64,000 nucleotides of DNA from Actinocatenispora sp963805605 (GTDB lineage: Bacteria > Actinomycetota > Actinomycetes > Mycobacteriales > Micromonosporaceae): the NCBI GenBank assembly GCA_963805605.1, contig CAWDUX010000002.1, positions 1 through 64,000 of the forward strand. The letters are read 5' to 3'. The notes under the pieces were generated by a model. It searched no databases. It was not told where the DNA came from and was given only the letters and a program-made list of their open reading frames with translations. Of this stretch, positions 18,713-28,116 are shown one piece after another. The position numbers were made by a program, and so were the translations under genes. Within the stretch, counting starts at the first letter, position 1. Each line of letters begins with the position of its first letter.

Positions 18713-19458
18713 AAAGAGCGGTAGCGATAATTCCAGCCCGCTGGGGTTCAACGCGTTTTCCGGGAAAACCGTTGTATCTCATTGCTGGAATACCGCTTCT
18801 GCAACATGTATGGATTCGCGTTAAGCGCGCTCGCGCTATCGATGCGGTTATCATCGCAACAGACGACATGCGGATCGCGGAAGCGGCCTTCGATTGGGGC
18901 GCGGAGGTTTCTCTTACCTCGCTCAAACATCAAAGCGGGACGGATCGGATCGCCGAAGTCGCGAAAAAGCTGCGCGATGCCGCATACATAATTAATATCC
19001 AATGCGACGAACCGCTTATTGAACCGCGATTAATCGACCGCTTCGTTCGCGACCTCCGCGCGAATCCGAAATGCGGAATCGTCACTGCCGCGCACCCATT
19101 TGATAATCCGGCGGACGCGGCCTCACCGCATCAGGTCAAGGTGGTGACGGACCTTGCGGGCAACGCACTTTATTTTTCACGCTCTCCAATTCCTTATCCG
19201 AGAAGTCGACCCGCTGTCGTGCTCCGGCACCAGGGCATTTACGGCTTTCGTCGTGAGACTTTGTTGCAATTTGTGCGTTGGAAACCGTCGCCACTTGAGA
19301 AGGCTGAACATCTCGAGCAATTGCGCGCACTTGAAAATGGTGTAACTGTTCATGTGCTCGTCACTAAACATGGATCGCCCGGCGTAGACACGCCGCAGGA
19401 TGCAAAAGCGCTGGAGCAAAAGCTGGCTCGCGCCCAACGGAAACCCGCCTCGCAATGA
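18709..19458 (+). CDS. kdsB: 3-deoxy-manno-octulosonate cytidylyltransferase
   Basis: Makes CMP-Kdo from Kdo and CTP. N-terminal IIPARWGSTRFPGKPL (nucleotide loop), ATDD, INIQCDEPLIEP and GIYGFRRETLLQF are the family blocks. It is 249 residues. The ATG at 18709 overlaps the gmhB stop, and its own stop overlaps the pyrG ATG, so all four genes of the operon are coupled. Together with heptose genes this indicates a Gram-negative cell with Kdo-based LPS. Confidence 0.93.
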   Translation: MKRAVAIIPARWGSTRFPGKPLYLIAGIPLLQHVWIRVKRARAIDAVIIATDDMRIAEAAFDWGAEVSLTSLKHQSGTDRIAEVAKKLRDAAYIINIQCDEPLIEPRLIDRFVRDLRANPKCGIVTAAHPFDNPADAASPHQVKVVTDLAGNALYFSRSPIPYPRSRPAVVLRHQGIYGFRRETLLQFVRWKPSPLEKAEHLEQLRALENGVTVHVLVTKHGSPGVDTPQDAKALEQKLARAQRKPASQ

Positions 19459-21053
19459 AGTATATTTTCGTCACCGGTGGCGTCGTTAGCTCGTTAGGCA
19501 AAGGTCTGGCTGCTGCTTCGCTTGGCACGCTTCTGGAACTGCGCGGCCTGCGCGTTGTCTTCCAAAAATTCGATCCGTATCTCAACGTCGATCCCGGAAC
19601 GATGAATCCGTTCCAGCACGGCGAAGTTTATGTTCTGAATGACGGTGCCGAAACGGATCTCGACCTCGGTCACTACGAGCGTTTCACAAACTGCGTTCTC
19701 TCCAAGAATAACAACCTAACGAGCGGTCAGGTCTACGAGCAGGTGATCTTGAAAGAACGTCGTGGCGATTATCTCGGCAAAACGGTGCAGGTGATTCCGC
19801 ACGTAACCGACGAGATTAAAGCGCGAATTCGCGAGCTTTCCGACGAGAGCAAATACGATGTCGTCATTACGGAGATTGGCGGAACGACGGGTGACATCGA
19901 AGGCCTGCCGTTTCTCGAAGCGATCCGCCAGTTCATTCTCGAAGTCGGTCCGGAAAACGTCGTCAACATGCACGTCACGCTGATTCCATACATCAAGGCG
20001 GCACGTGAACTAAAAACAAAACCGACACAGCAGAGTATCGCAAAATTGCGCGAGATTGGTCTGCAGCCACAGGTGCTCTTGTGTCGGACGGAGCATGCGC
20101 TCGACGCCGAACTGCGCCAAAAGCTTTCGATGTTCAGCAATGTTTCACCTAAAGCAGTGATCGAAGCGCGCGATGTGAAGCATACGATATATGAAATGCC
20201 GCTAATGCTGCACGAGGAACACTTGGACGACGTGGTCTGCGGTCTTTTGCACATCGACGCGCCTCAGCCCGATCTGACGAACTGGCGCAAATTTGTCGAG
20301 CGCGTCGTGAGTCCAAAAAAGCAGGTGAAGATAGCGGTGGTTGGCAAGTACATCGATTTGCAGGATGCGTACAAGAGCATTTACGAATCGCTCACGCACG
20401 CGGCGGCAAGCCAGGATTGTGGAATCAATTTGAAACTCATCGATGCAGAATCGCTGGAAAATGGCGTCGACGGCCAACTCAAAGATGTTGCGGGCGTTCT
20501 GATTCCTGGCGGATTCGGTGAACGCGGTGTGGAAGGAAAAATTCGGGCGGCGCGTTTCGCGCGCGAACACAAAGTCCCCTATCTCGGTCTTTGCCTCGGT
20601 ATGCAGGTCGCGACGATCGAATTTGCGCGAAACGTTTGCGGCCTCGAAAAAGCGAACAGCACAGAGTTCGACAAGGACGCGGCAGAACCAGTGATCTCGT
20701 TGCTGGAAGAACAACGTGAAATCCAAAACAAGGGCGCAAGCATGCGTTTGGGAACGTGGCCTACGAAAATTGAGCACGGAACGCTGGCCGAAAAAGTTTA
20801 CGGCAAAGACCAGGTGCTCGAGCGTCATCGCCATCGCTACGAGTTCAACATGAAATATCGCGACCGCATGGACGAAAAGGGATTTACAATTTCGGGCACG
20901 TCACCCGATGGTGCGCTCGCGGAGTTAATCGAGCTGCGTGATCACCCTTATTTTCTCGCCTGCCAGTACCACCCGGAATTCCAAAGTAGGCCGAACCAAC
21001 CGCATCCGCTCTTCAAAGGTTTCATCCAGGCCTGTCTCGCGCATCAGAGTTAG
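19455..21053 (+). CDS. pyrG: CTP synthase
   Basis: Aminates UTP to CTP. The N-terminal synthetase begins YIFVTGGVVSSLGKGL with P-loop, then DPGTMNPFQHGEVYVL. The C-terminal glutamine amidotransferase has nucleophile Cys in LGLCLGMQ and the His/Glu pair in QYHPEFQSRP. It is 532 residues. Its place after kdsB means the CTP producer is coupled to the CTP consumer. The last 32 bases overlap the 3' end of the convergent sua5. Confidence 0.96.
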   Translation: MKYIFVTGGVVSSLGKGLAAASLGTLLELRGLRVVFQKFDPYLNVDPGTMNPFQHGEVYVLNDGAETDLDLGHYERFTNCVLSKNNNLTSGQVYEQVILKERRGDYLGKTVQVIPHVTDEIKARIRELSDESKYDVVITEIGGTTGDIEGLPFLEAIRQFILEVGPENVVNMHVTLIPYIKAARELKTKPTQQSIAKLREIGLQPQVLLCRTEHALDAELRQKLSMFSNVSPKAVIEARDVKHTIYEMPLMLHEEHLDDVVCGLLHIDAPQPDLTNWRKFVERVVSPKKQVKIAVVGKYIDLQDAYKSIYESLTHAAASQDCGINLKLIDAESLENGVDGQLKDVAGVLIPGGFGERGVEGKIRAARFAREHKVPYLGLCLGMQVATIEFARNVCGLEKANSTEFDKDAAEPVISLLEEQREIQNKGASMRLGTWPTKIEHGTLAEKVYGKDQVLERHRHRYEFNMKYRDRMDEKGFTISGTSPDGALAELIELRDHPYFLACQYHPEFQSRPNQPHPLFKGFIQACLAHQS

Positions 21054-22082
21054 CGGCGCGCCGCAGACGATCGTTGATTGCTTTGCCTAAACCCTCGTTA
21101 GGCGCTTCTTCGGCGATGATCAGATCTACATCGTCCATCGCATCGAGTTCGCGCAGATGGCGAAACAAATTCGCGGCAGCATCACGAAGATCACAACTCT
21201 CACTGAGACAACGCACGACAACGAACTTCAAGGAGCGGCGCTCTCCAGAGCGCCGATTATCGAATTCGGCGGCTTGGAAGCCGCCGCTCCTTGATGTCTT
21301 CCATGCCAGCAATGCGCAACGCTCGTTAGGCGCTGGCGAAAATGATGATGCGTCATCGATCAACCGCAGCGGTTTTCTCGGCGCGTAGTGCGACGCAAGC
21401 TGGCCCGGCGCCTGCACGCTCTTACTCTCCGAAAAAGTGACGGTCCCGAAATCACTCAATTCTTCCTCCGTAATCGCGCCGCGTCGCAAAATCTCCAGTC
21501 CGCCGGAACGAATGGCGATAATCGTCGATTCAATTCCATGCGTTGTTGGGCCCGCGTCCACAATCAGTGGAATTCTTCCATCCAATTCATCACGCACATG
21601 AGTGGCCCTCGTCGGACTGATCCGACCAAAGCGGTTCGCACTCGGTGCGGCCAACGGGCGGCCAAATTCGCGAATCGTTTCCGCAAATACCGGATGCGCA
21701 CTCATTCGAACGGCGACAGTTTCGAGTCCAGCGGTCACGAGATCGGGCACGATTTCTGTGCGTGGTAAAACAAACGTGAGTGGACCGGGCCAGAACTTCG
21801 CGATGAGTTTGTTCAGCAACTCGCGCGTTTCATTTTCGATCTGCGCGACCTGCCCAGCCAACTCAGCCCCGGCAAATGAACAATCAGCGGATCAAAACGC
21901 GGTCGCTCTTTCGCCTCGAAGATGCGCGTGACTGCAGCCGGATTAAGCGCGTCAGCTGCAAGTCCATAAACGGTCTCGGTCGGAAGCGCTACAATTTCCC
22001 CTTCGCGCAGCAGTTTCGCGGCGACATCCACCGCACGCGCACATTCTTCCTGCGTGTGCGCAGGAAGAATTTCCGTTTTCAC
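21022..22082 (-). pseudogene. L-threonylcarbamoyladenylate synthase (Sua5/TsaC), one frameshift
   Basis: Makes threonylcarbamoyl-AMP for the t6A tRNA modification. The first piece, from GTG 22082, carries GEIVALPTETVYGLAADA and KERPRFDPLIVHL. The second piece carries KFWPGPLTFVLPR, LAAPSANRFGRISPT, VDAGPTTHGIESTI and a C-terminal Sua5 domain. The pieces join if one G is restored to the GGGG run near 21,861-21,871. t6A synthesis is essential in most bacteria, so an assembly or sequencing error is more likely than loss. A 67-bp palindromic repeat is inserted in frame in the Sua5 domain (21228-21294). It overlaps purE by four bases. Confidence 0.85.
21228..21294. repeat. 67-bp palindromic element inside the sua5 coding sequence
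   Basis: Perfect 13-bp terminal inverted repeats TCAAGGAGCGGCG / CGCCGCTCCTTGA enclose two hairpins: CGGCGCTC-TCCA-GAGCGCCG (21236-21255) and CGGCGGCTT-GG-AAGCCGCCG (21267-21286). The sua5 frame stays open through it, adding about 22 residues rich in Arg, Ser and Gly. Non-autonomous palindromic element is the best description. Confidence 0.8.
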
Positions 22083-22573
22083 TTCGGGAGTTTCTTTTCC
22101 AGAACCGCTTCGGTTTGTTTCTTGCGAAACTCTTCGAGGTTCTTGCGAATCTTGTCGTCGGAAAGCGCGAGAATGCTTGCGGCGAGCAAGGCCGCGTTTT
22201 TCGCACCGGCTTTACCGATTGCGAGCGTGCCTACAGGAATTCCGCCCGGCATTTGTGCGGTGGAAAGGAGCGAGTCCAACCCGTTGAGCGCCGATTGCAT
22301 TGGCACGCCTAATACCGGCAAACGTGTGTGGGCCGCGATGACTCCAGCCAGATGCGCTGCGCCACCGGCAGCAGCAATAATAACCTGCAAGCCGCGGTCC
22401 GCGGCGTTGCGGGCGAATTCCGTCGTCGCTTCCGGCGTGCGGTGCGCGGAAAGAACGTGCGCTTCGTTAGGCACGCCGAGTTGATCGAGCGTGTCGACGC
22501 AACTCTTCATCGTTTCCCAGTCTGACGTGCTGCCCATGATGACAGCTACAAGTGAAGATTCTGTTCCAGCCAT
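22079..22573 (-). CDS. purE: 5-(carboxyamino)imidazole ribonucleotide mutase
   Basis: Class I PurE: moves the carboxylate of N5-CAIR to give CAIR in purine synthesis. VAVIMGSTSDWETM at the N-terminus, VLSAHRTPE with the catalytic His, AAAGGAAHLAGVIAAHT and PVLGVPMQS are canonical. It is 164 residues. It overlaps the Sua5 gene and is divergent from aroK over 50 bp. Confidence 0.95.
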   Translation of the reverse strand: MAGTESSLVAVIMGSTSDWETMKSCVDTLDQLGVPNEAHVLSAHRTPEATTEFARNAADRGLQVIIAAAGGAAHLAGVIAAHTRLPVLGVPMQSALNGLDSLLSTAQMPGGIPVGTLAIGKAGAKNAALLAASILALSDDKIRKNLEEFRKKQTEAVLEKKLPK

Positions 22574-22623
22574 ATTGGAACATCACTTCCTTACGACCGC
22601 TCACGTTGTAAAGTGGTTTTTGT

Positions 22624-23154
22624 ATGGCCGGCCGTGGACGCGCGATTGTTTTGATTGGCTTTATGGGGGCAGGAAAGTCTTCCGTCGGTCGCCGCCTGGA
22701 AATGAGCACAGGGTTCCCGCGTTTCGATATCGATGAAATGATTGCTGCGAAATTCAAGTTATCGATTCCGCGAATCTTTGAAGTTCATGGCGAAGATGCG
22801 TTTCGCGATGCCGAAAGTGACATCCTGCGAGGACTGGGTTCGTGCGAGCCGTCGATCATCGTAACGGGCGGCGGCATTGTGTTGCGAACGACGCATCGCG
22901 AGGTATTGCGGCAACTTGGAACGGTCGTTTATTTGCATGCAAATGAAGAAACGCTGTTCGAACGGATCTCAAGACGGGCGTCACGTCCCCTGCTCCGCAC
23001 GGATGACCCTCGCACGACGATGAAGGAACTTTTGGAACGCCGTTTGCCGCTTTATGAAGAAATAGCGGACCTTCGAATCGATACCTCGAGTTTGAGTCAC
23101 GACGAAGTTTGTGACGCGATTCTGCAAAATACGACCGCTCTAAAACGCAGCTGA
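22624..23154 (+). CDS. aroK: shikimate kinase
   Basis: Phosphorylates shikimate for chorismate synthesis. P-loop GFMGAGKSSVGRRL (about residues 13-26), then DIDEMI, FRDAESDIL and VTGGGIVLR (shikimate binding), and the lid region SRRASRPLLRTDDP. It is 176 residues, ending nine bases before queG. Confidence 0.93.
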   Translation: MAGRGRAIVLIGFMGAGKSSVGRRLEMSTGFPRFDIDEMIAAKFKLSIPRIFEVHGEDAFRDAESDILRGLGSCEPSIIVTGGGIVLRTTHREVLRQLGTVVYLHANEETLFERISRRASRPLLRTDDPRTTMKELLERRLPLYEEIADLRIDTSSLSHDEVCDAILQNTTALKRS

Positions 23155-23163
23155 GTTTTTCGA

Positions 23164-24231
23164 ATGACACGATCAGAAGATCCGATTCGCGCACGAGTGC
23201 TGGAGCTCGCGTCGCAACTCGGTTTCGATTCCTGCCGGATCGCGCCGTGCGATCCACCGAAGCATTCCGATGAATTCGACAAGTGGTTAGGCGACGGCGC
23301 GGCGGGCGAAATGGAATGGATTCAGCGCGGCGGAGACAAGCGCCGTGATCCGCAAAAAGTATTGCCCGGAGCGCGCTCGGTAATTGTCTTTGCTCTGAAT
23401 TATTGGCAGGGCGCGCAAGCCGGCCGATCACGCGCCAACATCGCTCGTTACGCGTGGGGTGATGATTACCATGAGGTGATCGAGAAGAAGCTGAAGTCGA
23501 TCGACCGGTTCCTGCGCGACTTTGGCGGAACACAAAAATGCTACGTCGATACAGGGCCGGTGCTCGAACGCGACTACGCGGCCGAGGCGGGAATTGGCTG
23601 GCATGGCAAGAGTACGATGCTGGTGGATACGAAGTTGGGCACTTGGTTTTTCCTCGCGGAAATTCTGACTACGCTTGAGCTCGCGCCGGATCCACCGCAG
23701 CGCGATCGTTGCGGCAGTTGCACGCGCTGCATCACAGCTTGTCCAACAGGCGCGATAACTGAGCCGCATCGGCTCGATGCGCGACGTTGCATTTCCTACC
23801 TCACGATCGAATTGAAGGGTTCGATTCCTCTGGAACTTCGTCCGCTCATTGGTGATAGAATTTACGGCTGCGACGATTGTCTCGATGCATGTCCGTGGAA
23901 TCGCTTTGCGCAGGTATCCCATGAGCTTGCTTTTGCGGCGCGGCCTGCTGTTGCGCAGATGGAACTCCGCGATTTTTTGCGGCTCGATGACTCTGGTTTT
24001 CGCACGCTGTTTCGCCGATCTCCAATCAAACGCATCAAACGGCGCGGATTCTTGCGCAACGTTTGTGTCGCCTTGGGAAACATCGGGACCGAGAGCGATT
24101 TACCGGCCCTCGAACAGGCACAAAATGATTCCGAACCTCTCATCGCAGAGCACGCAGCCTGGGCGATTGATCAAATCAAGGGCCGGATGAACGTTATCGT
24201 TGAATCCAAACAGGCCGCCGCCGCATCCTAA
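23164..24231 (+). CDS. queG: epoxyqueuosine reductase
   Basis: A cobalamin- and 4Fe-4S-dependent enzyme for the last step of queuosine in tRNA. Two ferredoxin-like clusters are visible: CGSCTRCITACPTGAI and CDDCLDACPWNRF. The catalytic-Asp region VDTGPVLERDYAAEAGIGWHGKSTM is present, and a C-terminal HEAT-like stretch (NVCVALGNIGTES...) follows. It is 355 residues. Likely co-transcribed with aroK. Confidence 0.93.
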   Translation: MTRSEDPIRARVLELASQLGFDSCRIAPCDPPKHSDEFDKWLGDGAAGEMEWIQRGGDKRRDPQKVLPGARSVIVFALNYWQGAQAGRSRANIARYAWGDDYHEVIEKKLKSIDRFLRDFGGTQKCYVDTGPVLERDYAAEAGIGWHGKSTMLVDTKLGTWFFLAEILTTLELAPDPPQRDRCGSCTRCITACPTGAITEPHRLDARRCISYLTIELKGSIPLELRPLIGDRIYGCDDCLDACPWNRFAQVSHELAFAARPAVAQMELRDFLRLDDSGFRTLFRRSPIKRIKRRGFLRNVCVALGNIGTESDLPALEQAQNDSEPLIAEHAAWAIDQIKGRMNVIVESKQAAAAS

Positions 24232-24316
24232 AGGTTGTAAGCTGTTTTCGGCTTTTGCTTTGCAAACGCCAAAACTGTATTTAGTTCTCACAAGTCAAAC
24301 CCCAGGACCGTCATAG

Positions 24317-25675
24317 ATGCACCAAACGCTTCAAACAACTGAGATTGCGCCGACGCCGCGTAAACGACGCTCGCGACGAAAACGCCTTATTATTTTCGGT
24401 TCGATCGGGCTGCTTCTGCTTTTCATTATCGGATCGGTGATTTCCAGCAAACGCGAGAAGCCTATTCCTGTTGTCACGGAAAAGGCGGTACGGAGAACGA
24501 TTATCCAAACTGTTTCCGCGACCGGAAAGGTTCAGCCGGAAACGGAAGTCAAAATCTCGCCAGAGGTGGCTGGCGAAATCACTGACTTGCCGGTGGAAGA
24601 CGGCAAGGCGGTAAAAAAAGGCGATCTTCTGCTGAAGATTAAACCCGACTCTTACAAGGCGTTGGTCGAGCAACAGGAGGCGGCCATTAGCATGGCGCGG
24701 GCGACGAATCTCGAGCAAAAGGCATCGATGGTGAAAGCGGAGCAGGACCTGAAACGCAGCAAGGATCTTTTCGATAAAAAGATGATCTCTGAATCGGAAT
24801 TTACGACCGCGCAGGCCGCATACGATGTTGCCAAGAATACCTTCCAGAGTTCGCTCCATCAAATCGAACAGGCGGAAGCGAGCTCGAGTCAGGCGCGCGA
24901 TGCGCTTTCCAAGACGACGATTTATTCGCCGATCGATGGCACCATCACGATCCTAAATAGCAAACTCGGCGAGCGTGTAGTCGCGACGAATCAATTCGCC
25001 GGCACGGAAGTTATGCGTGTGGCCGACTTGAATCACATGCAGGCCGTTGTGGACGTGAATGAAAACGACGTCGTGAAGGTGAAGGTAGGCGACAAGAGCA
25101 CCGTGACTATCGACGCCTACAACGACCGCAAATTTCACGGTGTAGTGCAGCAAATCGCGAATACCGGAAAAACAACCGGCACCGGAACGCAGGAAGAGGT
25201 TACCAATTTTGAAGTGAAGATTCAGATCAACGATCACGACGTGCGATTGCGTCCCGGCCTCAGTTGTACGGCCGATATTCAAACCGACATGGTCAAGGAT
25301 GTCATCGCAGTGCCGATGCAAAGTGTGACGATTCGGACGGGCGATACGAAGATGAGTCCGGAAGATATCGAACGGAACAAACAGAAAGCTGCGTTGCGCG
25401 AGAAAGCTGATAACAACGCGGAAGCCATCAACGATCGCCTCGTTAAGCAGGAGGAGAAGGAAGAGCGCGAGAAATTGCAAAAAGGCGTCTTCACCATGAG
25501 CGGCGGAAAGGCGCACTGGGCCAAAGTGACGACGGGAATCGCCGACGACACTTACATGGAAATCAAGGATGGCGTGAAACCGGGCGATGACGTCATTTCC
25601 GGAAGCTACAGCGCGATTAGCCGCAAGCTGAAAGACGGCGCGAAAGTCACGATCGACAAAGAAGGGTTAAAATAG
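24317..25675 (+). CDS. MacA/HlyD-type periplasmic adaptor protein
   Basis: The membrane-fusion subunit of an ABC export pump. A single N-terminal hydrophobic segment (about residues 24-39) follows a basic stretch (RKRRSRRKR). Then come a lipoyl half (PEVAGEITDLPVEDGKAVKKGDLLLKI), a coiled-coil hairpin (about 110-200) and the second half TTIYSPIDGTITILN. The C-terminal insert (about 345-400) is unusually charged (Lys/Glu-rich). It is 452 residues. The stop overlaps the GTG of the ATPase gene, so it is first in a MacAB-like operon. Confidence 0.88.
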   Translation: MHQTLQTTEIAPTPRKRRSRRKRLIIFGSIGLLLLFIIGSVISSKREKPIPVVTEKAVRRTIIQTVSATGKVQPETEVKISPEVAGEITDLPVEDGKAVKKGDLLLKIKPDSYKALVEQQEAAISMARATNLEQKASMVKAEQDLKRSKDLFDKKMISESEFTTAQAAYDVAKNTFQSSLHQIEQAEASSSQARDALSKTTIYSPIDGTITILNSKLGERVVATNQFAGTEVMRVADLNHMQAVVDVNENDVVKVKVGDKSTVTIDAYNDRKFHGVVQQIANTGKTTGTGTQEEVTNFEVKIQINDHDVRLRPGLSCTADIQTDMVKDVIAVPMQSVTIRTGDTKMSPEDIERNKQKAALREKADNNAEAINDRLVKQEEKEEREKLQKGVFTMSGGKAHWAKVTTGIADDTYMEIKDGVKPGDDVISGSYSAISRKLKDGAKVTIDKEGLK

Positions 25676-26421
25676 TGAATACGGTGACGGCAGAGCCGCC
25701 ACCCACGGTCGCGGCTCCGAACTCGACCCGCCCGCGCGGGCCGCTCGTGATCGATATCGAAAACATCTCGCGCCATTACATCATGGGCGAGGAAACGGTG
25801 CATGCGTTGCGCGGCGTGAGTCTCCGCATTCATCGCAACGAATATCTCGCGATCATGGGTCCGAGCGGCAGCGGGAAATCGACGCTCATGAACATGCTCG
25901 GATGTCTCGACACGCCGAGTTCGGGACGTTACGAGTTTAACGGCAAGAATGTTTCGGAAATGGACGGCGACGAACTTGCGGCCATCCGCAATCGCGAGAT
26001 CGGATTCGTTTTTCAGACCTTCAATTTGCTGCCGCGCTCGAGCAGTCTGCGCAATGTCGAATTGCCGTTGATTTACGCTGGAATCGATCCGGAGACCCGC
26101 GAAGAACGTGCGGCCCAGGCGATGCGCAACGTCGGTCTCGGCGATCGATTGCATCACAAGCCTAACGAATTATCAGGCGGACAACGTCAGCGCGTCGCGA
26201 TCGCCCGCGCCCTCGTGAATAATCCATCCATCATCCTTGCCGACGAGCCGACTGGAAATCTCGATTCAAAGACCGGCGAAGAAATCATGGCGCTTTTCGA
26301 AAATCTTTATCAGGACGGACATACCATTGTGCTTGTCACGCATGAGCTGGATATCTCGCGCCACGCGCGGCGCATTGTCCATTTACGCGACGGTCTCATT
26401 GAAAGCGACGGTTCGGCCTAA
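25675..26421 (+). CDS. MacB/LolD-type ABC transporter ATP-binding protein
   Basis: The ATPase of a type VII ABC exporter (MacB/LolD/FtsE class). Walker A GPSGSGKSTLMNMLG, Q-loop FVFQTFNLLPRSSSLRNVELPLIY, signature LSGGQRQRVAIARAL, Walker B IILADEPTGNLD and H-loop VTHE are all intact. It is 248 residues. GTG start; three bases separate it from the permease. The stop codon lies inside a TCGTTAGG motif copy (26417). Confidence 0.92.
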   Translation: MNTVTAEPPPTVAAPNSTRPRGPLVIDIENISRHYIMGEETVHALRGVSLRIHRNEYLAIMGPSGSGKSTLMNMLGCLDTPSSGRYEFNGKNVSEMDGDELAAIRNREIGFVFQTFNLLPRSSSLRNVELPLIYAGIDPETREERAAQAMRNVGLGDRLHHKPNELSGGQRQRVAIARALVNNPSIILADEPTGNLDSKTGEEIMALFENLYQDGHTIVLVTHELDISRHARRIVHLRDGLIESDGSA

Positions 26422-26424
26422 CGA

Positions 26425-27676
26425 ATGAAGCGATTTCTCTACGAGCTGACTGAAAGCTGGAAGATTGCGGCCAGCCAGATGCGCGCGAATAAGACGCGTT
26501 CCATTCTCACCGCGCTCGGCGTGATCATCGGCATCGTTGCGGTAACGCTGATGGGAACGGCGATCTCTGGAATTCAAATTGGGTTCGACAAGAGCATGTC
26601 GGTTCTGGGCGAGGATGTTCTGTATGTCGAGCAATGGCCTTGGGCGCGCGTGGATGATTGGTGGCAATATCGCGACCGAAAAAAAATCAAAACAGAATAC
26701 GCCGAGCAGATAAATCGCATGATTGCGGCGACGCCAAACTCAAACCTCATCGTCGCAGTGCCTGCATCGAGTTTTCTGCGCAGCGTGAAGTACGGAGACA
26801 ATCAGGTGAACAATGTTTTCGTGCTGGGCACAACGTCGGATTTCGTTCTCACTTCGACGGTCGATTGCCAGGAAGGTCGCTTCATTAGCGACGTTGAATC
26901 ACGCGGCGGCGCGAATGTATGCGTGATCGGTTACGATGTAGCCGACGCGCTTTTTCCAAATACCAGCCCGCTAAGTAAGTCGGTGCTGATAAACGGTCAG
27001 CCATTCAAAGTCGTCGGCGTTAATTCCCGGCAAGGCACATTCCTTGGATTATTCAGCTGGGATTCGATGGTCGTTATTCCATTGCCCGCGTTTAAGAAAT
27101 ATTTTAGCGCGAAAAGCGAATCGGATATTCGCGTGAAGGTGAAAGACAAAACGAAACTCGCTGATGCGAAGGATGAGCTGAATGGACTTAATGCGCCGGG
27201 TCCGCGGCCTGCCGCCGGAAAAGAAAGATGACTTCACCGTGAACGAACAGGAGGCCTTCAAAAGCACACTCGGTCCGGTCAAGAATTCGATCGCCATTGC
27301 TGGCCTGTTTATTACCGGGCTTTCTCTCTTCGTCGGAGCGATCGGCATCATGAACATCACATTCGTTAGTGTGAAAGAACGAACAAAAGAGATCGGCACG
27401 CGCAAAGCGCTCGGTGCGCGACGACGAACCATTCTGTTGCAATTTCTGATCGAATCGACCGCGCTCTGTCTGGTGGGTGGATTTATTGGGCTGGCAATCG
27501 CGTATCTTCTTTGCTTCTCGATTGCGTCCGCCTTTCCTTCATTTCCAATCCATTTTTCCTTCAGCCTCGTCGTGACCAGCATGTTTGTCTCTGTCATGAC
27601 CGGGTTGGTTTCCGGTTTTGCGCCGGCCTGGTCTGCGTCTCGTCTCGATCCGGTGACTGCGCTTAGGTATGAATAA
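26425..27676 (+). pseudogene. MacB-type ABC permease, single frameshift near 27,185
   Basis: The permease reads MKRFLYELTESWKIAASQMRA then TRSILTALGVIIGIVAVTLM (TM1), a periplasmic MacB-PCD-like domain, and stops in a wrong frame at 27231. The remaining half, LMRRVRGLPPEKKDDF then GAIGIMNITFVSVKERTKEIGTRKALGARR and the last TM segments to LDPVTALRYE, is in the +2 frame. An extra A in the ctta-atg stretch around 27,187-27,191 explains it. Whether this is real or a sequencing error cannot be told here. Joined length would be about 416 residues, normal for the family and equal to the second permease downstream (411). Confidence 0.8.
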
Positions 27677-28115
27677 GGCTCAATTAACCGCAGAGGACGC
27701 GGAGAACGCAGAGTTCAGGAATGATGTAAATGAGTTGACCGAGGGAGTGATTGGCGCGGCGATCGAAGTTCATCGCGCGTTGGGTCCCGGGCTTCTTGAG
27801 TCTACCTATGAGATTTGTTTGTGTCATGAACTGAAGCGCCGGGGAATCGCATTCGAAAGACAAAAGCCCATTCCGATCGAATACAAGGGCGTTCATTTGG
27901 ATTGCGGATATCGCGCTGACCTTATCATCGACGGGAAGCTGCTTGTAGAATTGAAATCAGTTGATTCGCTCTTGCCGATCTATGAGGCGCAACTGCTGAG
28001 TTATCTCAGACTCGGCGGATGGCACTGCGCGCTTCTCATTAACTTCAATGTGCGTCTATTGAGAGAGGGCATTCGCCGACGCGTCTTAAATTTCACCGAA
28101 GAAATCATCCTTTAA
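27669..28115 (+). CDS. GxxExxY protein (PD-(D/E)XK nuclease-like family)
   Basis: A 148-residue protein with the defining motif in GLLESTYE (about residues 47-54) and a nuclease-like core ADLIIDGKLLVELKSV, in which Asp and the ExK pair match the PD-(D/E)XK pattern. Function is unknown; the family is abundant in PVC bacteria. The ATG at 27669 overlaps the end of the preceding permease by eight bases. The first ~15 codons are made of repeat sequence (27684-27713), so the native start may be later. The gene splits the ABC operon between two permeases and is bracketed by 16-bp inverted repeats. Confidence 0.85.
   Translation: MNKAQLTAEDAENAEFRNDVNELTEGVIGAAIEVHRALGPGLLESTYEICLCHELKRRGIAFERQKPIPIEYKGVHLDCGYRADLIIDGKLLVELKSVDSLLPIYEAQLLSYLRLGGWHCALLINFNVRLLREGIRRRVLNFTEEIIL
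27684..27713. repeat. left inverted repeat of the GxxExxY cassette
   Basis: Contains CGCGGAGAACGCAGAG (27698-27713), a perfect inverted copy of 28126-28141. It lies within the first codons of the GxxExxY reading frame. Confidence 0.75.
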
Positions 28116-28116
28116 T

